NCBI GenBank assembly: GCA_039700805.1
Contig: JBCAZE010000048.1
Location: 1 to 19,038 of the forward strand
Length of the DNA: 19,038 nt
Reading direction: 5' to 3'
DNA from: CALBPI01 sp039700805
GTDB lineage: Bacteria; Pseudomonadota; Gammaproteobacteria; Steroidobacterales; Woeseiaceae
Below the pieces are notes generated by a model. The model did no database searches, was not told the DNA's origin, and was given only the letters and a program-made list of their open reading frames with translations. Of the stretch, positions 15,234 to 19,038 are shown one piece after another. Numbering within the stretch: position 1 is the stretch's first letter; every line of letters starts with the position of its first letter. Made by a program: the position numbers and the translations under genes.

Positions 15234-15876
15234 AGAGGCCAGCGAGTCCAGCCAGCAACAGTGCAAAGCCTGCTGGTGCTGGTACAGCCGTCAAGCGGCC
15301 GCGAATCGTTGCGCTTTCGCTCGCACCTTCGAACACAGAGAAGGAGTCGATGCTTGTGAAACCAGCTTCCCCTGCCTGACCGACTTCCAGTTCAAGGATG
15401 AAAGCCTGAGCGCCGATGTTGAAACGCTCTGATGACATCAGTGAATTGAACGACACGGTGTCGGCTTGATCTTCTGGTGATCCAACGTTTGGCGTATTGA
15501 TCAGATTCATCATGAAGGTGAACGACTCTGAGATGCCACTCGGTGCTGTAAAGTCGATGCCGATGCTGAGATCGACGCTATCAGCGCCCGTGTTGGCAAA
15601 AATTGCGCCGTTAGAGAAGATGAGCGTACCGACGTCGAAATAATCGCCAACGGTGCCGGCAAAACCTGCGCCCAAGAATGACAACGATGACGGTGTGCCG
15701 CGACCCCATGTAAAGAAACTGGTGCCTTCACCACTGGTGACCATGCCAGAGCCGCCCATTGCGTTGTCGAACGTCCCAGTCGTTGAGCCTGCTATCGGTG
15801 TGGCGCTGGCCGCCCCTGCGATAGCAAGCAAAGAGACCGCTGCGATGCCCTTCGCTAATTTGATTATTGATTTCAT
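15214..15876 (-). CDS. PEP-CTERM protein, choice-of-anchor K-like
   Basis: A 220-residue exported protein. A strong Shine-Dalgarno AAGGAG lies 8 bases before the ATG. The signal peptide ends at ASA/TP (after about residue 25). The mature domain, with FFTWGRG, SSLSFLGAGF, GTLIFSNGAIF and SVDLSIGIDF, resembles the choice-of-anchor K beta-sandwich family; this is from memory. The C-terminus is an exosortase sorting signal: VPAPA at 198-202, a hydrophobic helix and a final RRR. Such proteins are cut by an exosortase and released to the surface or into exopolysaccharide. No exosortase or polysaccharide gene is in the window, so it must act with machinery elsewhere. A sigma-54-type promoter lies upstream (15942-15957). 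The last codons fall in the 55-base sequence duplicated across the gap. Confidence 0.88.
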   Translation of the reverse strand: MKSIIKLAKGIAAVSLLAIAGAASATPIAGSTTGTFDNAMGGSGMVTSGEGTSFFTWGRGTPSSLSFLGAGFAGTVGDYFDVGTLIFSNGAIFANTGADSVDLSIGIDFTAPSGISESFTFMMNLINTPNVGSPEDQADTVSFNSLMSSERFNIGAQAFILELEVGQAGEAGFTSIDSFSVFEGASESATIRGRLTAVPAPAGFALLLAGLAGLLVSRRR

Positions 15877-15941
15877 TGTTATATCTCCTTGAATTCGCGG
15901 ACGTGTCGTTCTTTGTAAATGTTATGTCCGCCATATAGCTG

Positions 15942-15957
15942 AGCAAGAAACGTGCCC
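15942..15957 (-). promoter_or_regulatory. sigma-54-type (-24/-12) promoter of the PEP-CTERM gene
   Basis: On the minus strand the sequence reads GGGCACG-TTTC-TTGCT. The sigma-54 consensus is TGGCACG-N4-TTGCW, so only the first base differs, and the GG-N10-GC spacing is exact. Transcription would start near 15931, about 55 bases before the ATG. PEP-CTERM genes are often linked to a sigma-54 activator (the PrsR type), which fits. Confidence 0.72.
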
Positions 15958-16009
15958 GGCGCGTAAGTCAATATTTTGTAATGTGTTTTTTTATGTCACT
16001 TCGGCGAAA

Positions 16010-16045
16010 TGTGAACTTTTGTAAACTCCGCCGACAGTATTCACA
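16010..16045. promoter_or_regulatory. inverted repeat upstream of the sigma-54 promoter, candidate activator site
   Basis: TGTGAA (16010-16015) and TTCACA (16040-16045) face each other across 24 bases, about 65-100 bases upstream of the -12 box on the minus strand. TTTTGTAA also occurs twice (15974-15981 and 16017-16024). Enhancer-binding proteins need such upstream sites, but no specific motif is recognised here. Confidence 0.3.
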
Positions 16046-16114
16046 GTGATCAACGCCGTATGTGCGAGGAAAGCACCATTGCGGCACGGTCCTTTGCCTT
16101 CGGTGTCCGGCTGA

Positions 16115-16699
16115 TCAAGCGGTCGTGTCGGATGGGCTGCCCGCTTCGAGCCGAATCAGCTGCGCGACAACACCGGTCATCCAAGAGACATAAACAATGC
16201 CGACGAGTCGTTCGTACGCGCCAATCCAATGGTCTGTGACGAAAAATGCGAGCGGTACAAGCCAGAGCCATAGGCCGAGAAACACGGCGCTGTATAAGCC
16301 GAGGATGCGATTAATCCGCGACAAACCGGGTTGCAATGCGCCCATCGCGATGCCGATCAGACTGGCGACAATCCACAGTGGATCATTCTCAACAGTCGAC
16401 GACGAATCTGGCACGGTCGCAAAAAACCAGGCCGTGTAGACGAGTGTGACACCTGCTGCAGCAACCAGCGTGCGCGCAAAAGGCCATAGCTTGCCGCGAT
16501 CGAGCCCTGCCAGCGCAGCAGCCAAACACAGGTGAGCCAGGCCAAACCACAACAGGCCGGTTGAATGGATCCAGGCGAATGGACCGCGGCTTAAGTCGAT
16601 GATCGGCGATGTGACCGCATCTAGATTTTCCGACCACAACACGATGACATGGGCGATGGGGGTGAGCAGTGTGGCAGACAGGGCGAGTCGTAACAGCAT
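16115..16699 (-). CDS. DUF998-like six-helix membrane protein
   Basis: A 194-residue integral membrane protein with about six hydrophobic helices. After the first helix comes the motif SPIIDLSRGPFAWIHSTGLL (31-50), which resembles the DUF998 family pattern of a Ser-Pro-x-x-Asp/Glu-Leu-Ser segment followed by Gly-Pro-x-x-Trp and a long helix. The function of that family is not established. A Shine-Dalgarno-like GAGGA lies 15 bases before the ATG, farther than usual. The C-terminus is short and polar. It is divergent from the diguanylate cyclase gene across 178 bases. The assignment is from remembered motifs, so the family name is moderately sure and the membrane nature very sure. Confidence 0.78.
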   Translation of the reverse strand: MLLRLALSATLLTPIAHVIVLWSENLDAVTSPIIDLSRGPFAWIHSTGLLWFGLAHLCLAAALAGLDRGKLWPFARTLVAAAGVTLVYTAWFFATVPDSSSTVENDPLWIVASLIGIAMGALQPGLSRINRILGLYSAVFLGLWLWLVPLAFFVTDHWIGAYERLVGIVYVSWMTGVVAQLIRLEAGSPSDTTA

Positions 16700-16788
16700 G
16701 TTGCGTGTCCGTGGTCCTCAGGGGTAAGAGTATACGTCTGGTTGTGCGCGCTGGCTCGTGCAATGTCCCTATCTCGGCTAGGAGACAC

Positions 16789-16838
16789 TTCAAAAACATG
16801 GATTGTCGGTAGTGAAGACACCTTCGTTTTTGAACTAC
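16789..16838 (+). promoter_or_regulatory. inverted repeats in the leader of the diguanylate cyclase gene
   Basis: TTCAAAAAC (16789-16797) and GTTTTTGAA (16826-16834) are perfect 9-base arms with a 28-base spacer. Inside, GAAG (16814-16817) pairs with CTTC (16822-16825), and GTAGT (16809-16813) pairs with ACTAC (16834-16838). These could form alternative folds or be operators. No known c-di-GMP riboswitch core is visible. Confidence 0.35.
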
Positions 16839-16863
16839 GTTGGCTCAAGCCGTTGAGTCGCCT

Positions 16864-16875
16864 GTCGCTAGCGAC
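16864..16875. promoter_or_regulatory. perfect 12-base palindrome at the cyclase start codon
   Basis: GTCGCTAGCGAC is a perfect palindrome ending two bases before the ATG at 16878, where a Shine-Dalgarno would be expected and is absent. The in-frame stop TAG (16869-16871) lies inside it, so translation cannot begin further upstream. Confidence 0.5.
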
Positions 16876-16877
16876 GT

Positions 16878-18197
16878 ATGGCAACCGATGGCTCCAGCAA
16901 AGAGAGTGCACGCGTTCGTCGCGCGTGTCTCGATCTCATGTACGCTCAAACGCGTACGGCTTGGTTGTCCAACGCTTTTTGTATCGCGCTAATCTGGATT
17001 GCTTTTAGGGACAACGCGGACGTTGCATGGTTGCTGGGGTGGACGACTGCTTGCGCCATCATGATGGTGGTTAGAGACGTGCGTGCGCGACAGTACCAAG
17101 GACTGGCTGATGCATCGATCGATGTCATGGCATGGACCCGCTGGCTCGAGTGGTCATTGCTGGCCAACGGTATGTTGTGGGGTGTCGCTTGTGCGGCGCT
17201 GACGTTGATCGCAACACCTTATCAATGGCCTGTCATCGTGTTGATCGCCGGTGGGTTACAAACAGGCAGTGTGTTGGCGAGCAGCTATTTGATGCGGACA
17301 TTCTTTTTGTTCTCAGTGCCACTCTTTGCGTGCACACTGCTCGCGTTTCTTTGGCTCGGTTTTGGCGGTCAGCCGCGCTTGCTCGTCACGGCGGCGCTGC
17401 TCATGGTGTGGTCGCTGTTTATCTTTGCTTGTGCCGCGCGCTTCAGTCGGCACTATCGTCAATCGATCAGCTATGGCTTCGAAAACCTAGATCTTGCGGA
17501 GTCGTTACAGTCAAAGAACAAGGAAAACGAAGCGCTCAACGTCTCATTGCGCGATCGTATCGACGAGCTAAAGGCCACGCAGCGCCAGTTGCTCGTGGAA
17601 AAAGAGCGTTCGGATGGGCTGGTTGAACAACTGCGTACACTGTCGACGACAGACGGCTTGACCGGTCTCAAAAATCGCCGTTCGTTCAATGAGTCACTCA
17701 ATGCAGAATGGCGTCGTGCGCAAAGACGCGGTGAGCCTCTCACATTGGCGATCGCCGATGTGGATCACTTCAAAGCGTACAACGACTTGTATGGTCACCA
17801 GGCGGGCGACGCCTGCCTTAAGCATGTGGCAAACGTGCTTGCTGGGGTTGCACGAAGAGCAGGCGATTGCGTTGCGCGTTACGGTGGTGAAGAGTTTGTA
17901 TTGATCCTGCCGCAGACTGACTTGAAGGCAGGCGTCGCAACTGCTGAGCGTGCACTCGAAGCGTTGCGTGCGTTGGCGCTGCCGCATCAAGGGTCAAAGA
18001 CGGCGCCGCACGTCACGATGAGTATTGGCATCGCGAGCAAGGGGCTTGATCACTCTCAAGACGCGGAGTCTCTCTTAGCTTGCGCCGATGAAGCGTTGTA
18101 TGAGGCGAAGCAACTAGGTCGAAATCAGGTTGTCACGGCGTCCGGATTGGACGATGTTCGAAGTGGATCCCATGTTTATCGCTTGCAGCAAGGCTAG
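16878..18197 (+). CDS. membrane diguanylate cyclase (GGDEF domain)
   Basis: A 439-residue inner-membrane enzyme that would make c-di-GMP from two GTP, favouring attachment and matrix production. Six hydrophobic helices (about residues 28-186) form a sensor-like module of no family I can name. A helical, charged coiled coil follows (about 205-255). The GGDEF domain begins at TTDGLTGLKNRRSF (257-270), has metal-binding DVDHFKAYND (294-303) and the active loop GGEEF at 336-340. The inhibitory site RAGD (327-330) lies exactly five residues before it, so product feedback is likely. No EAL domain is present. The ATG at 16878 lacks a Shine-Dalgarno and is preceded by a palindrome; ATG 16938 is an alternative. 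The ligand sensed is unknown. The PEP-CTERM gene nearby hints at surface-matrix biology but is not in the same operon. Confidence 0.95.
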   Translation: MATDGSSKESARVRRACLDLMYAQTRTAWLSNAFCIALIWIAFRDNADVAWLLGWTTACAIMMVVRDVRARQYQGLADASIDVMAWTRWLEWSLLANGMLWGVACAALTLIATPYQWPVIVLIAGGLQTGSVLASSYLMRTFFLFSVPLFACTLLAFLWLGFGGQPRLLVTAALLMVWSLFIFACAARFSRHYRQSISYGFENLDLAESLQSKNKENEALNVSLRDRIDELKATQRQLLVEKERSDGLVEQLRTLSTTDGLTGLKNRRSFNESLNAEWRRAQRRGEPLTLAIADVDHFKAYNDLYGHQAGDACLKHVANVLAGVARRAGDCVARYGGEEFVLILPQTDLKAGVATAERALEALRALALPHQGSKTAPHVTMSIGIASKGLDHSQDAESLLACADEALYEAKQLGRNQVVTASGLDDVRSGSHVYRLQQG

Positions 18198-18337
18198 CCA
18201 GGCGTAGACTCCAAACGTGTCGTCTCAACGTGTCGGTCAATGCGTCAGCCACGATACTTGTCGTTGTTGCGTGCGTCGCCGTGTTGAAAAGCAACCTTAC
18301 GCAAGATCAAGTGTGTGTTGATCAGGAGTGAAACCCG

Positions 18338-18850
18338 ATGGTTAAGATCCGTGCAATAGTCATAGCCATGCTCTTGGCATGGGCTGTCGTCGCGGAAGCG
18401 CAAACGTTTTCCCCAGCCTGTACTGACGAAAACTTTCGGCAGTTCGACTTTTGGCTGGGGGAGTGGGACGTGAAAACCAACGATGGCAAAGTGGTTGGCA
18501 CTAATCGCATTAGCCGGACTTTGGATGGTTGCGTCGTTCTCGAGGAATACACGACGCCAAGCGGATTTTTGGGAAAGAGCTTCAATATCTTTGATAAGAC
18601 GCGCGGCGTCTGGCATCAGACTTGGGTCGACAATAGCGGCTTGTTGTTGAATTTAGAGGGTGGCGTAGTCGGTGACAGCATGGTGCTGTCCGGCGTGACG
18701 ACTGACCGCGATGGGGCGACAATGCAGCAACGGATTACGTGGACACCAAACACCGATGGCACCGTACGTCAGCTTTGGGAAGCGAAGAGCCCGATGGACG
18801 ACTGGCAGGTCGTGTTCGACGGCACCTATCAAAAGCGTGCGAACGACTAG
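18338..18850 (+). CDS. exported DUF1579-like protein
   Basis: A 170-residue protein with a Shine-Dalgarno AGGAG (18324-18328) nine bases before the ATG. The signal peptide ends at AEA/QT (after residue 21), so the mature protein is periplasmic, about 149 residues. It carries FDFWLGEWDV (36-45) near the N-terminus, the hallmark of DUF1579-like lipocalin-type beta-barrel proteins. Further Trp-rich strands follow (VWHQTWVDNSG, QRITWTPN, RQLWEAKSPMDDWQVVFDG). Cys 28 and Cys 65 could form a disulfide. A small hydrophobic ligand is possible by analogy with lipocalin folds, but this is not shown. It is a single gene. Its stop codon TAG is the first three bases of the terminal tandem repeat. Confidence 0.85.
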   Translation: MVKIRAIVIAMLLAWAVVAEAQTFSPACTDENFRQFDFWLGEWDVKTNDGKVVGTNRISRTLDGCVVLEEYTTPSGFLGKSFNIFDKTRGVWHQTWVDNSGLLLNLEGGVVGDSMVLSGVTTDRDGATMQQRITWTPNTDGTVRQLWEAKSPMDDWQVVFDGTYQKRAND

Positions 18851-18914
18851 GGAGCGGCCGGAATAGTCCTGGTGTTCTTGATCTGTCGATGCGTTTGAAG
18901 GCGTGAGACGCAAA
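18848..18914. repeat. terminal direct repeat, copy 1
   Basis: A 67-base sequence starting at the TAG stop of the previous gene. It matches 18972-19038 at 66 of 67 positions (C at 18859, T at 18983), giving a 124-base period. Its end can fold: CGTTT pairs with AAACG outside an inner GCGT/ACGC stem. Confidence 0.95.
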
Positions 18915-18938
18915 CGGTTTGATGAGATATGGTGGGCC

Positions 18939-18956
18939 CGCCAGGGCGAGCTGGCG
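18939..18956. repeat. hairpin in the repeat spacer
   Basis: CGCCAG (18939-18944) and CTGGCG (18951-18956) pair perfectly around a 6-base loop in the 57-base spacer between the two copies of the terminal repeat. No T-run follows, so it is not a standard terminator. Confidence 0.55.
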
Positions 18957-18971
18957 AGCGCCGCGACCGAA

Positions 18972-19038
18972 TAGGGAGCGGCTGGAATAGTCCTGGTGTT
19001 CTTGATCTGTCGATGCGTTTGAAGGCGTGAGACGCAAA
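18972..19038. repeat. terminal direct repeat, copy 2 (reaches window end)
   Basis: The second copy of the 67-base repeat. The last 55 bases (18984-19038) are identical to 18860-18914, and the single mismatch sits directly before them. The window stops where the first copy runs into its spacer, so further copies may follow. Confidence 0.95.

Noticed and set aside
16740..16877. c-di-GMP riboswitch before the diguanylate cyclase
   Set aside because: The conserved core of class I or II c-di-GMP riboswitches is not visible; only generic inverted repeats are seen.
18922..18990. 22-residue frame inside the terminal tandem repeat
   Set aside because: No ribosome site, and its end lies in the second copy; its Arg/Pro-rich content follows from the GC-rich hairpin sequence.
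18848..19038. CRISPR array or integron attC site at the right end
   Set aside because: Only two 67-base copies with a 57-base spacer, too long for CRISPR repeats; no GTTRRRY/RYYYAAC core pair for attC.

Overview
The window looks like a scaffold end from a Gammaproteobacterium of moderate GC content, probably free-living and possibly from a draft or metagenome assembly. Supporting signs are an RND efflux tripartite operon, an E. coli YedI (DUF808) homologue, LysR and GGDEF proteins, and a PEP-CTERM protein with a sigma-54-type promoter. I cannot name the genus. There are 16 protein genes (one cut by the left edge), no tRNA or rRNA, no CRISPR and no recognisable transposase.

Layout. 1-2764 (+): the end of an alpha/beta hydrolase gene and two acyl-CoA dehydrogenases in one tight operon. 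The second resembles AtuD-type (citronellyl-CoA) dehydrogenases, which suggests branched acyl-CoA or terpenoid catabolism. 2767-8569 (-): an efflux operon in the order outer-membrane factor, adaptor, RND pump, with 4-base overlaps and a well-formed promoter rich in AGACA half-sites. 8713-9816 (-): alanine dehydrogenase. 9965-10780 (+): a lipoprotein of unknown function whose Shine-Dalgarno may be folded into a hairpin. 10854-11207 (-): a small secreted protein, divergent from a LysR regulator (11324-12208, +). 12209-12424: a structured stretch ending in a strong terminator, either the lysR 3'UTR or a small RNA. 12425-12886 (-): a four-helix membrane protein. 13034-13954 (+): YedI. 14096-14842 (+): an exported protein built of seven roughly 28-residue repeats. 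15214-15876 (-): a PEP-CTERM protein with a sigma-54-like promoter. 16115-16699 (-): a DUF998-like membrane protein. 16878-18197 (+): a membrane diguanylate cyclase. 18338-18850 (+): an exported DUF1579-like protein. 18848-19038: a 124-bp-period tandem repeat running off the right edge.

Assembly. The 100-N gap (15079-15178) is flanked by two identical 55-base sequences, and the last 55 bases of the window exactly repeat bases 18860-18914. Both facts fit contigs ending on a 55-mer node of a de Bruijn graph. The gap may therefore be artificial or hide a collapsed repeat, the right edge is probably a true contig end, and the copy number of the terminal repeat is unknown.

I found no single complete undescribed system. 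The best leads are the 28-residue-repeat exported protein, the sigma-54 promoter of the PEP-CTERM gene, the AGACA operator array of the efflux operon, the candidate RNA at 12279-12423 and the terminal tandem repeat.
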